From NCBI RefSeq assembly GCF_000600005.1, contig NZ_CP007446.1, forward strand, positions 1,886,894 to 1,950,893: a DNA stretch of 64,000 bases, read 5' to 3'. The DNA comes from Snodgrassella alvi wkB2. GTDB lineage: Bacteria > Pseudomonadota > Gammaproteobacteria > Burkholderiales > Neisseriaceae. The position numbers and the translations under genes were made by a program. The notes below the pieces were generated by a model. That model made no database searches, was not told where the DNA came from, and saw only the letters and a program-made list of their open reading frames with translations. The stretch's first letter is position 1; every line of letters begins with the position of its first letter. Positions 39,192 to 48,254 of the stretch are shown here, one piece after another.

Positions 39192-40184
39192 ATGCTATCC
39201 AAAGCCATACTCTTAGAAAAAAATCAGACTGAATTTTTCTGCAACATCCACAATATTAGTGAAGACACCCTGATGCAACAATCAGGTGATACCCTGATTG
39301 AGGTGCAGTATTCAAGTTTGAATTATAAAGATGCTCTGGCTATTACCAACAGCGGACCTGTGGTACGGCAATGGCCGATGATTCCCGGTATAGATGGTGT
39401 CGGAACCGTTATTAGCACCAGTAGTAAGCATTTCAAAGCCGGAGATAAAGTGATTTTAAATGGCTGGGGCTGTGGAGAAACCCACTGGGGCTGCATGAGC
39501 CAGCGTGCTTTTCTCAATGCAGACTGGCTTATCCCCCTACCCGCAGGCATAACTGCCCGACAGTCCATGATTATCGGAACCGCCGGATATACAGCAGCCT
39601 TGTGTGTACAACGTATACTCGAACACGGCATTACTCCCGAACAGAGTAATATTCTGGTTACCGGAGCCACCGGCGGTGTCGGATCAGTGGCGATTATGTT
39701 ACTCACCCAGCTGGGCTATACCATTACCGCAGCTACCAGCAAAATCAACGATACAGATTATCTGCAGCAACTAGGTGTGCAGCATATTATCGACAGCAAA
39801 ACCTTGTCTGATACAGGCAAACCATTACAAAAGGAACAATGGTCGGCAGCCATTGACGTGCTTGGTTCTCATAGCCTGGCTAATATCTGCGCACAAATCC
39901 GGTATGGTGGTATTGTTACCGCCTGTGGACTGGCGCAGGGTATGGATTTTCCGGCCACAGTTGCACCATTTATTTTGCGAGGTATTACCCTGGCAGGTAT
40001 TGATAGCGTGATGGCATCACGGGTAAAACGTATTGCAGCCTGGGATTTTCTTGCCAGACATCTAGACATTCAGCAATTAGAAAATATCGCGCATACCATA
40101 TCGCTGAATCAGTGTCGCGACATTGCAGAAGATATCATTAGTGGTAAAATCCGAGGACGATTTATTGTCGATGTAAACCATTAA
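39192..40184 (+). CDS. acuI: Acrylyl-CoA reductase-like quinone oxidoreductase
   Basis: A 330-residue zinc-free medium-chain reductase of the YhdH/AcuI family, which reduces the toxic electrophile acrylyl-CoA to propionyl-CoA with NADPH. Seen are LNYKDALAIT and PGIDGVGTV near the N-terminus, and the nucleotide loop TGATGGVGSVAI near residues 157-168. AGGAATATCATC supplies a ribosome-binding site. The operator just upstream and the TetR gene before it support an electrophile-detoxification pair. Confidence 0.85.
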   Translation: MLSKAILLEKNQTEFFCNIHNISEDTLMQQSGDTLIEVQYSSLNYKDALAITNSGPVVRQWPMIPGIDGVGTVISTSSKHFKAGDKVILNGWGCGETHWGCMSQRAFLNADWLIPLPAGITARQSMIIGTAGYTAALCVQRILEHGITPEQSNILVTGATGGVGSVAIMLLTQLGYTITAATSKINDTDYLQQLGVQHIIDSKTLSDTGKPLQKEQWSAAIDVLGSHSLANICAQIRYGGIVTACGLAQGMDFPATVAPFILRGITLAGIDSVMASRVKRIAAWDFLARHLDIQQLENIAHTISLNQCRDIAEDIISGKIRGRFIVDVNH

Positions 40185-40342
40185 ACCGATAATAGTAAAC
40201 CTAATCTGCTACCGGATATGACTTGCAGCTAACAAATATCCGGCATAATCTTTTATTATATTGTTAACAAGCAACATGCTAACTTAAAGCAATACTAAAA
40301 TAACCGTAGTCAATTTCAACCATACATAATCATCCTGTATCA

Positions 40343-40948
40343 ATGAATCCGCTAACCGTCTATCTTGCATCAGGCAGCCCGCGCCGGCATGAAATCCTCA
40401 TTAATCTTGGCTACCATGTATTGCGGCTAAATGCAGAGATCGATGAGACCCCCTATCCAGATGAAAACGCCACAGATTATGTTCAGCGCATGGCAAGCAT
40501 GAAAAACAGTGCAGCACTCAATGCCTGGCAGCAAAACAAACAGCAGCCACCAGAGTTTCCCCTTATCAGTGCCGATACCACCGTCAGCCTGAATAACCTG
40601 ATTCTTGGTAAACCGGAAAATATCAACGACGCAACTCGTATGCTTAAACTGCTGTCAGGACAACAACATCATGTCCATACAGCAGTCTGCATCTATTGGC
40701 AAAATCAAACCTTTCAGACCCTGCAAACCAGTACAGTCAGTTTTGCCACCTTAAATGATGAACAGATTGCCGCCTATATTGCTACCGGTGAGCCATTGGA
40801 TAAAGCCGGAGCTTACGGTATTCAAGGGCTGGGCGGAATGCTGGTCGAGCATATCAGCGGCAGCTTCACCGGCATCATGGGTTTGCCTGTATACGAAACT
40901 ACTCAGCTGCTCACCCAATGTGGCTGTACACCACTTACCCGATCATAA
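40343..40948 (+). CDS. maf: Maf-family nucleoside triphosphate pyrophosphatase
   Basis: House-cleaning enzyme that hydrolyses non-canonical or excess NTPs (dTTP, UTP or m7GTP type) to monophosphates. 201 residues. Family motifs are LASGSPRRHEIL (9-20), ISADTTVSLN, LSGQQHHVHTAV, and DKAGAYGIQGLGG. The exact subtype (YhdE or YceF) is not settled by eye. Confidence 0.93.
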   Translation: MNPLTVYLASGSPRRHEILINLGYHVLRLNAEIDETPYPDENATDYVQRMASMKNSAALNAWQQNKQQPPEFPLISADTTVSLNNLILGKPENINDATRMLKLLSGQQHHVHTAVCIYWQNQTFQTLQTSTVSFATLNDEQIAAYIATGEPLDKAGAYGIQGLGGMLVEHISGSFTGIMGLPVYETTQLLTQCGCTPLTRS

Positions 40949-40982
40949 TAGGCAGCATTAAATCAGCATCCGTACAACTATC

Positions 40983-41225
40983 ATGAAAATTTCTCTTCTA
41001 CTATTCACTCTTACACTTATCTGCCTGACAGCCTGTTCACATAATGAGAGCACACACAGCGTCAGTGAAGCCGCAGCTATCACCGCTTCGGATATCCAAA
41101 GTACTCACATGGAAACCACCACTACCCTGGACCGGATTACGGATGAAATAAACTCAGCCAGTAACGCTTCAGGCTCAAACAGCCATCCGGCCCGTCCTGC
41201 CTCCCTGCCTGCACAACATCAGTAA
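40983..41225 (+). CDS. Small putative lipoprotein
   Basis: An 80-residue precursor whose signal peptide ends in the lipobox LTAC (Cys18). The mature part is short, polar and rich in Ser, Thr, Ala and His, with no recognised domain. It lies 34 bp after maf on the same strand and may be co-transcribed. Confidence 0.6.
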   Translation: MKISLLLFTLTLICLTACSHNESTHSVSEAAAITASDIQSTHMETTTTLDRITDEINSASNASGSNSHPARPASLPAQHQ

Positions 41226-41411
41226 ACTTATTGTCTGCCATCACAATTTATCTGCATTCGATAACATCAATACAAACCAATTCAAAACTATAAAATAAGT
41301 TAGCTTTGATTAGCATGGGTAATATCCGACAGCATAACAGATAAAAAACAAACCATTACCAGCCATCCGCAGCAGGCATAATTGACGCAGAAAAATCAAA
41401 AATCTACCATT

Positions 41412-41434
41412 CTTGATTAAATAACTTAATCAAG
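41412..41434 (+). promoter_or_regulatory. Palindromic operator abutting the umuD-like start codon
   Basis: CTTGATTAA (41412-41420), ATAAC, TTAATCAAG (41426-41434): a perfect 9-bp inverted repeat ending at the base before the ATG at 41435. The size and symmetry are those of a repressor site. It also takes the place where a ribosome-binding site should be. Confidence 0.65.
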
Positions 41435-42058
41435 ATGAGCACAATTGTGGTTGATACAGCAGCAAAACACAATCAGCATGGCGGCGTAAGAGCCGGCGCC
41501 GGACGCAAAGCCAGAATTGCCGGACCCAAAATAGTCAAACGCATTCCCGTCAGCCTGATACCGGCAGTAGAACACCTGATGAATCAGCTGGTCGCTACCC
41601 CGCTGCGACCGGCACAGCATCTGCCTGCCGACTGCTGGAAAATAGCCGACAACCTCACGCGGCTCAACATTCCCTTAGCCACCGAAACCATTCCCGCTGG
41701 CTTTCCCAGCCCGGCAGAACCCTATATCAGCGATTATCTGGACTTCAACCAGTACCTGATAAAAAATCAGGCTGCCACCATTGCCGTACGCTGCGGTGGT
41801 GATTCTATGCAGGATGCCGGTATCAGCCGTAACGATTTGCTTATCATCGACCGCTCCCTCACACCCAAACACCGTGATATCGTCATGGCCGATTTAGGTA
41901 ATGAATTTACCATCAAACGGCTGTACAAACTGGATAACAGCCGCATTGAACTACACTCCGAAAACAGCAGTCAGTCTTATCCCAATTTCAGCTTAAAAGA
42001 AGGCGACACCCTTGCCATCGTCGGCGTCGTAACCTACGTTATCAAACACATCCGCTAA
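41435..42058 (+). CDS. umuD: UmuD-like S24 autoprotease with N-terminal DNA-binding-like extension
   Basis: A 207-residue LexA/UmuD-type self-cleaving protein. The C-terminal part aligns with UmuD: cleavage site Ala88-Gly89 in IPAGFPSPAEPY, catalytic Ser124 in GGDSMQDAGI and Lys161 in FTIKRLY. The distances (cleavage to Ser 36, Ser to Lys 37) equal those in E. coli UmuD. About 64 extra N-terminal residues carry GGVRAGAGRK (16-25), a motif common at the start of small phage-type DNA-binding proteins. UmuDAb of Acinetobacter also has an extension, an Ala-Gly site and repressor function. It is first in an operon with an exonuclease/GIY-YIG gene and umuC. Confidence 0.88.
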   Translation: MSTIVVDTAAKHNQHGGVRAGAGRKARIAGPKIVKRIPVSLIPAVEHLMNQLVATPLRPAQHLPADCWKIADNLTRLNIPLATETIPAGFPSPAEPYISDYLDFNQYLIKNQAATIAVRCGGDSMQDAGISRNDLLIIDRSLTPKHRDIVMADLGNEFTIKRLYKLDNSRIELHSENSSQSYPNFSLKEGDTLAIVGVVTYVIKHIR

Positions 42059-42068
42059 CCCAGAAGCC

Positions 42069-43466
42069 ATGTTTTCAGATCAGCAACTTGCCTTTGTCGA
42101 TATCGAAACTACCGGCGGACGCACCACCAGTGACCGTATTACCGAAATCGCAGTTATTTACACAGAAGCCGGACAGCAGCAGCCACAAACTTTTCATACC
42201 CTGCTTAATCCCGATACCAGCATTCCGCCTTTTATTCAGTCTCTTACCGGCATCAGCAATAAAATGGTAGAAAAAGCACCTTATTTCGATAATGAAATTG
42301 CCGACCGGCTGGCAGCCATCTTCAAAGAGCGAATCTTTATAGCGCACAATGTGCGTTTTGATTACGGCTTCATCAAAGCTGCTTTCAAACGTCTGGGCAG
42401 AACATTCAACCCGCAGCAACTATGCACCGTTAAACTGTCGCGTCTGCTTTATCCCGAACACAAACATCACGGACTGGACAAAATTGTTGCCCGCCACAAC
42501 ATCGACATGCAAAACCGTCACCGGGCCTTTGCCGATGCCCGGGCTATCTACGACTTCTGGCAGCAGCTCAGACACAACTTTCCCGCAGACATCCTGCATC
42601 AGGCCTGTAAAACCATCATGCAGCGCCCCAGCCTGCCCGCTCACCTGCACAGCGATGTTCTGGATAACATCAGCGACGATTACGGCGTGTACCTTATTTA
42701 TGGTGACAACGACATTCCTCTGTATATTGGCAAAAGCAAACAAGTTAAAACCCGCCTGATGAGCCATTTCAGTCAGGATGTACACAACAGCAAAGAAATG
42801 AGCCTGTCACAGCAAGCCAGAAAAATCGACATTATCCCCTGTAGCGGTGAACTGGATGCCCTGCTCACCGAATCAGCCCAGATTAAGCAGCGCCAGCCCA
42901 TCCTCAACCGCCGCCTGCGCCGTCAGAAAGACCTGTTCAGCTTCCGGCTGCATACCAATACTAACGGATACAACACCCTGAGCATTGTTCCCATGCGCCA
43001 CGTTCAGCTTAACCGCGAACAGCACTATTACGGCCTGTTTCACAGCAAAAGCGATGCACAGAAAAGCATTAAAAACATCATCAGCAACACCGATCTGTGC
43101 CTGCAAACTCTGGGGATCGAAAAAGGCAGCAATAACCGTCCCTGCTTCCGTCATCAGCTGCATCAGTGCAGTGGTGCCTGTATCAACAAAATTACCGCCG
43201 ACATGCACAACCTCAAACTTGCACTGGCCTTACAGAAAATTAAACTGGCTGCATGGCCGTTTAGTAGTTACGCCTATATAAAAGAACAGCACAAATACCA
43301 CATCTTTCACCACTGGATTTATCTGGGCAGTGCCGGCAATACCGACGAATTGCAAACCCTGCTCAATCAGCCGCAAGGACAGCTTGATCGCGACATCTAT
43401 CAAATCATCCGTCAGCATAAACATCTGCTGCAAGCCCTGAATCCTGCCCATGTTTGCCCTGATTGA
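42069..43466 (+). CDS. DnaQ-like exonuclease fused to a GIY-YIG (Cho/UvrC-like) nuclease
   Basis: A 465-residue two-domain nuclease. Residues 1-170 are a DEDDh 3'-5' exonuclease: FVDIETTGGRTTSDRITEIA (Asp11, Glu13), AHNVRFDYGFI, and HRAFADARAIYDF. From about residue 200 comes a GIY-YIG domain, YGVYLIYGDNDIPLYIGKSK then RLMSHF, like the N-terminal half of UvrC and the SOS-induced Cho. A CxHQLHQCSGAC segment near residue 370 resembles the UvrC/Cho cysteine region. It starts 10 bp after umuD and overlaps umuC by 17 bp. The fusion is known in Betaproteobacteria, but its place inside a umuDC operon suggests joint induction. Confidence 0.85.
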   Translation: MFSDQQLAFVDIETTGGRTTSDRITEIAVIYTEAGQQQPQTFHTLLNPDTSIPPFIQSLTGISNKMVEKAPYFDNEIADRLAAIFKERIFIAHNVRFDYGFIKAAFKRLGRTFNPQQLCTVKLSRLLYPEHKHHGLDKIVARHNIDMQNRHRAFADARAIYDFWQQLRHNFPADILHQACKTIMQRPSLPAHLHSDVLDNISDDYGVYLIYGDNDIPLYIGKSKQVKTRLMSHFSQDVHNSKEMSLSQQARKIDIIPCSGELDALLTESAQIKQRQPILNRRLRRQKDLFSFRLHTNTNGYNTLSIVPMRHVQLNREQHYYGLFHSKSDAQKSIKNIISNTDLCLQTLGIEKGSNNRPCFRHQLHQCSGACINKITADMHNLKLALALQKIKLAAWPFSSYAYIKEQHKYHIFHHWIYLGSAGNTDELQTLLNQPQGQLDRDIYQIIRQHKHLLQALNPAHVCPD

Positions 43467-44712
43467 CGGCAATAACTTCTATTGCTCCTGTGAAAAAGCC
43501 TATCGCCCCGAACTCAGGCAGCAACCCGTTATCGTACTGAGCAATAACGATGGCTGCGTCATTTCCCGCTCCAATGAAGCCAAAGACATGGGCATCAGAA
43601 TGGGCGTACCTTACTTTCAGATTCAGCACCTCGTGCGGCAAGGCAAACTAATCGTTTTCTCGTCCAACTACGAGCTGTATGCCGACCTGTCGCGACGCAT
43701 GATGAGCACCATCACCTCACTGGTACCGGCCATTGAAATCTACTCAATCGACGAATGCTTTGCCAGCCTGCACGGTCTGAACAACCTGCATCAGCTCGGC
43801 CACAATATCCGCTCCCGTATCCAGCAGTGGGTAGGTATACCGACATGTGTCGGCATTGCCCCTACCCGTACACTAGCTAAATTTTGTAACCATCTGGCCA
43901 AACGCCACCGCCATCACTTCAATGGCGTTGTTGTCTGGACAGACTGGAATCAGAATATCAGACAACGAGCCCTTGCCAGCGAACCGGTTACCGAAATCTG
44001 GGGTATCGGCCGCAGAACCGGTCACAAACTCGCTTCCCAAGGCATTCACACCGCTCTGGATTTCATCAATGCCCATACCCCAACCTTAAGAAAACAATTT
44101 GGTGTTGTACTCGAACGTACCCAGCGGGAAATGCAGGGAATTCCCTGTAGCGAACTCATCACAGAAGAAGTCGGTCGCCAGAATATCGTCCGTAGCCGCA
44201 GCTTCGGCAACATAGTCACCAATCTTGACGGTTTACAGGCGGCCATCAGCCATCACATTACCGCCGGAGCAGCCAAACTGCGCGAACAAAACAGTCAGGC
44301 ACATATCATTGGTGTATTTATCTACACCAACCGCTTTCGCCACGACCTGCCACAATACAACGGGTACCGGATTACCAAACTGCCTAAGGCCAGTAACGAT
44401 ACACTCACCCTTAACCACATTGCCCGGCACCTGTTAAACAGCATCTACCGTCCCGGCTACGAATATAAAAAATGTGGAATTGAACTGAGTGGCATCGAAC
44501 CAGAGCACACATTCCGACAGTTAGATTTACTCTGTCACAGCCAGCACAATCACCGCCCTGAACTAATGAGAGCATGGGACAACATCATCAGCCGCTACGG
44601 CCGCAGCAGCATCCGGCTTGGCAGCGAACTGCAATCCGGCAACTGGCTTATGACCCGAACTCAGCTAAGCAATTGCATTACAACCAGATTTAAAGAAATA
44701 TTAACTATATAA
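43450..44712 (+). CDS. umuC: DNA polymerase V catalytic subunit UmuC
   Basis: Y-family translesion polymerase, 420 residues. The catalytic acids are Asp6 in ALIDGNNFYCSCE and Asp101/Glu102 in IYSIDECFASL. Also conserved are VLSNNDGCVISRSNEAK, GIAPTRTLAKFCNHLAKR and the helix-hairpin segment VTEIWGIGRRTG. Full length for the family. It overlaps the upstream nuclease gene by 17 bp, so all three proteins of the operon should be made together. Confidence 0.96.
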   Translation: MFALIDGNNFYCSCEKAYRPELRQQPVIVLSNNDGCVISRSNEAKDMGIRMGVPYFQIQHLVRQGKLIVFSSNYELYADLSRRMMSTITSLVPAIEIYSIDECFASLHGLNNLHQLGHNIRSRIQQWVGIPTCVGIAPTRTLAKFCNHLAKRHRHHFNGVVVWTDWNQNIRQRALASEPVTEIWGIGRRTGHKLASQGIHTALDFINAHTPTLRKQFGVVLERTQREMQGIPCSELITEEVGRQNIVRSRSFGNIVTNLDGLQAAISHHITAGAAKLREQNSQAHIIGVFIYTNRFRHDLPQYNGYRITKLPKASNDTLTLNHIARHLLNSIYRPGYEYKKCGIELSGIEPEHTFRQLDLLCHSQHNHRPELMRAWDNIISRYGRSSIRLGSELQSGNWLMTRTQLSNCITTRFKEILTI

Positions 44713-44924
44713 ATACTTTACACAGACTATCCATAACCAAGATCGTTTTTAGAGAATAGGTTTTCAGTGCAGATTAGAATTTACAGATGGTTAAATCAGT
44801 TAACAATGTCATATTCGATACATCGTTATTTCTTGTCAGAATGAAAGATATGTTATATCGAGACGGAAAAAACTAATTCACTATTACAAAGTGTATTTTT
44901 AGGTAGTTCTATTTATATCTTATA

Positions 44925-45665
44925 CTAACTCGCAACAATAACTGAGTGTAAGGTATTAACATATTTTGAAATAAAGGCTACATTATCGCCAAACACTTCC
45001 TGCCAGTCATAGCTGTCAAAAGGTGACTCATTGATCAATACATCAGTAGTGATATCACCATTTTCATTCACATAATTTATAATGGTTTTTAAATACTCTT
45101 GCTGTTGTGAATTAAGCTGATTATCGGATAAAAACTGACTAAAACGTTTTTCAGCGGCTTGTTTATCCAAACCAACAATGGAGCGTATAAAGGCAGCTAC
45201 ATTGCCACCCGCTAGGGTATTAAAAGTAAATTTATTATATTCCTCTCTTGTTCCAGGTTCGTTCCATAATACTTTTTCAAGTTCAACAGTATCAGCACGA
45301 GTAATAGGCTCAAGATTACGTATTTTTTGAATAACGGGATTCCAGGAGTTTTCAATTAAATAATCGATAACACGTTGTTTGTAAGTTTTCACAGAAAATA
45401 AGCTTTCTGTTTCACCTATATATTCAATAAAGTCTTCAATATCTACATTAAATGTTTGACCATTAGCATCGTCCTTTAAATGCTTAATTAAATCACGCAA
45501 CTCAACACGCACATACTCAAGTTTATCCAGTTCTAGTGTTTGCCAGAAACTATCTGTTAATACCTCTTTAATAATTGCTATTTTCTCTTTAATCTCTTTA
45601 ATAGTACCTTTCTCATAGAGTGCCTGTACTAAATTAACAACACTCTTTTGGCTTTTACTTGCTTT
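44925..45665 (-). pseudogene. Remnant of hsdR (type I restriction subunit, C-terminal domain)
   Basis: The frame gives about 245 residues matching only the C-terminal domain of EcoEI-type HsdR: LEYVRVELRDLIKHL, AAFIRSIVGLDKQAAEKRFS and LINESPFDSYDWQEVFGDN. The frame stays open upstream to a TAA at about 45668 with no helicase or nuclease domain and no good start. HsdM and HsdS are absent. It is a leftover of a lost type I system, lying against the type III locus. Confidence 0.75.
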
Positions 45666-46314
45666 TTAGATTTATTCAATAAACTCAGTTAAATATTAAA
45701 TAGTAATAAATTAAATTTCTTGGCGCTTTCATCTTAATCTTCGATGATGTCTTTCTATAAGTAACCAAATATTAATAAGTTATTTATTTTAGTAATGAAT
45801 ACAAAGATGTAGCATTCATTGGTATGCCAAACATTAACCATGGGAATGCCTCAACATGCTTACCCAAGCAAAGTGATTGTTCATGGTGATAGTTGTGGTC
45901 AATATTATTGTGATGATTGCCAAGTCATATTAACTGCTTAAGGTTTGAAATGCAGCATTAGTCATAAAGGCATTTGTTATGATAATGTAGTGGTTAAAAC
46001 TTCTTTAATAATCTTAAAACAGAATAGATCTATTGACATAAGTTAGATGATATAACACAGGCTAATTCAATGATTTTATAGCATATTTAGGTACTATAAC
46101 TATGTAAAAAAATATTTACATTTAAATTATTTATCATCTATTCAATTCGGAAATAAATGGACAGAATAATTTAATAAATCTGTCCACTAAAATGGGAGCA
46201 GATAAAACTTATTAGAGAGAATTAATTTTCCAACCAGCTTAAAACCATAACTTCAACCTATCATTTATTTTCATCAAGTATGTATGGCTAAGAAATAAAA
46301 TAATCAGGTAATAC
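45666..46314. other. Upstream region of the type III locus, with gene debris
   Basis: About 650 bp without a supported gene. From 45906 on it is the first copy of the duplicated DNA that also precedes the second mod gene. A 33-codon frame at 45840-45941 is probably debris. The mod promoter should lie in 45990-46300, since that part is kept in both copies. Confidence 0.5.
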
Positions 46315-46700
46315 ATGAACACTCATACAGAAACACTTTTCTCAGAAGTTGAAACCGCAAATAGTAAACAACTTGCTGTTTTAAAAGCCAATTTCCCTCA
46401 ATGCTTTGATAAAAACGGGGCTTTCATTCAAGAAAAACTTCTTGAGATCGTCAAATCATCGGATGTTGAACTTTCTAAAGAGTCATACAGCTTAAACTGG
46501 CTTGGCAAATCCTATGCCCGTCTGTTGGCTAACCTACCACCAAAGACGTTGCTAACCGAAGATAAAGACCATAACCAACGTGAAGAGAACAAGAACAGTC
46601 AGAATCTGTTAATCAAAGGGGATAACCTCGAAGTATTGAAGCATATGGTTAATGCTTATGCTGAAAAGGTGAAGATGATTTACATTGACCCGCCATATAA
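45906..46700 (+). repeat. Long direct repeat, 5' unit, copy 1
   Basis: Almost identical to 48247-49041 at an offset of 2,341 bp, with only a handful of base differences (for example near 45937, 45964, 46141 and 46677). It covers the leader and the first about 128 codons of mod. The exact left edge at 45906 is where the res fragment joins in the other copy. Confidence 0.9.
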
Positions 46701-48183
46701 CACAGGTTCTGATGGGTTTGCCTATAACGATGATCGCAAGTTTACACCTGAACAGCTTTCCGAACTGGCAGGTATCGATATTGATGAAGCTACACGTATC
46801 CTCGATTTTACTGTAAAAGGTTCAAGCAGTCATAGCGCATGGCTGACATTTATGTACCCGAGATTATATATTGCAAAAGAATTATTATCAGAAAATGGTG
46901 CTATATTCATATCAATTGATGACAACGAAGCTTCGGAATTAAAGATTCTTTGTAATGAAGTATTTGGCTCGTATAATTTTTTAGCGAACATAGTTTGGGA
47001 AAAGGTTCATACGAGAAAAAACTCAGCGAAACATTTCTCAACTAGCCATGAACATATAATTGTTTTTGCTAAAGATAAAACAAAATGGGATCGTGTTCTC
47101 CTACCCAGAGATGATCTATCGGCATACAACAATCCAGATAATCATCCTAAAGGTCCTTGGAAGTTAGATCCTATAACAGCACATAATGAGTATAAAGCTG
47201 ATTATAAAATAAAAAAACCTAATGGTGTTGTATTATCTAGACCTAAAGACAGATACTGGGTTTTTAGTGAGGAAACTATAAACCAAAAAATAGCAGATAA
47301 TGAAATATCATGGGGGGAAGGTGATAGCTACCCTATGGTTAAAAGATTCCTTTCTGAAGTGCAGGATGGACTTGTTCCTACAACATTATTTACTAGAGTT
47401 TTTGCTGGAGATACTTCACTATCTAAAAAAGAAATCGATAATCTTTTGGGATTTAAAGGAGGTTTTGATTATTCAAAACCCACAAAGTTAATAAAAAAAC
47501 TATTACAGATATCCAGTAGAAAGAATGATATTATAATGGATTTTTTTGCTGGTTCAGGAACTACAGCCAACGCTGTATTTGATATAAATACAGAAGAAAA
47601 TTCCAATAGAAAATTCATTTCTATTCAAATACCTGAAAAATGCAAATTGGATAGTGAAGCATTTATTAATGGATTCAAAACTATTTTTGATATAACTAAG
47701 GTCAGGATTATTAAATCTGCAGAAAAAATAAAATCTGAACACCCTAATTATAAGGGAGATTTAGGATTTAAAATATTTAAAACAATCGATGACTTTCGAA
47801 CAAAAAATAATTCTGAACTAACGCTTTCTAACCATACTTTTTTTGATGATGTTGTACTGACCCCTGAACAGTATGACACCCTATTGACGACATGGTGTGT
47901 ATATGATGGTAGCTTGTTAACAACGCCAATTGAAGATGTTGATCTTGATGGCTACAAAGCGCACTTGTGTGATGGTCGTCTGTATCTGATTGCGCCTAAT
48001 TTCACCAGTAAAGCACTGAAAGCTTTACTTCAAAAGCTGGATTCAGACAAAGACTTTGCCCCTAACAAGGTTGTATTTTATGGCAGTAACTTCGAAAGTG
48101 CGAAACAGTTGGAGCTTAATGAAGCACTAAAAAATTATGCGAATAAAAAATCTATTGATTTAGATTTGGTGGTAAGGAATTAA
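46315..48183 (+). CDS. mod: Type III DNA methyltransferase Mod, first copy
   Basis: Modification subunit that methylates adenine and supplies sequence recognition. 622 residues. The beta-type order is visible: catalytic motif IV DPPYNTG (125-131) first, then the target-recognition region, then the AdoMet motif FFAGSGTTANAV (about 410-421). Residues 1-185 and about 545-622 are nearly the same as in the second Mod; the middle differs, so it should read another DNA site. No intact res follows directly: only 22 codons of res remain. It may still methylate alone or share the Res downstream. Confidence 0.92.
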   Translation: MNTHTETLFSEVETANSKQLAVLKANFPQCFDKNGAFIQEKLLEIVKSSDVELSKESYSLNWLGKSYARLLANLPPKTLLTEDKDHNQREENKNSQNLLIKGDNLEVLKHMVNAYAEKVKMIYIDPPYNTGSDGFAYNDDRKFTPEQLSELAGIDIDEATRILDFTVKGSSSHSAWLTFMYPRLYIAKELLSENGAIFISIDDNEASELKILCNEVFGSYNFLANIVWEKVHTRKNSAKHFSTSHEHIIVFAKDKTKWDRVLLPRDDLSAYNNPDNHPKGPWKLDPITAHNEYKADYKIKKPNGVVLSRPKDRYWVFSEETINQKIADNEISWGEGDSYPMVKRFLSEVQDGLVPTTLFTRVFAGDTSLSKKEIDNLLGFKGGFDYSKPTKLIKKLLQISSRKNDIIMDFFAGSGTTANAVFDINTEENSNRKFISIQIPEKCKLDSEAFINGFKTIFDITKVRIIKSAEKIKSEHPNYKGDLGFKIFKTIDDFRTKNNSELTLSNHTFFDDVVLTPEQYDTLLTTWCVYDGSLLTTPIEDVDLDGYKAHLCDGRLYLIAPNFTSKALKALLQKLDSDKDFAPNKVVFYGSNFESAKQLELNEALKNYANKKSIDLDLVVRN

Positions 48184-48248
48184 TCATGTCTAAAAGGTTC
48201 ATATTCGAAAAGAATTTACCACATCAAAAGGCCGGCGTGGATACGGTA
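47955..48248 (+). repeat. Direct repeat, 3' unit, copy 1
   Basis: Nearly identical to 50398-50691: the last about 75 codons of mod and the first about 20 codons of res. With the 5' unit it flanks the variable part of the gene on both sides. Confidence 0.85.
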
Positions 48249-48254
48249 TTGTGA
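48186..48254 (+). pseudogene. res 5' fragment (22 codons)
   Basis: MSKRFIFEKNLPHQKAGVDT then VL and a stop. The first residues equal the intact Res apart from two substitutions; at 48247 the sequence switches into the copy of the DNA that lies upstream of mod. This join marks the edge of the tandem duplication. Confidence 0.9.

Noticed and set aside
45840..45941. 33-codon frame with CGQYYCDDCQ, zinc-ribbon-like or PAAR-like at first sight
   Set aside because: Too short, no ribosome-binding site, and its last third is part of the duplicated segment where the second copy lacks the start.
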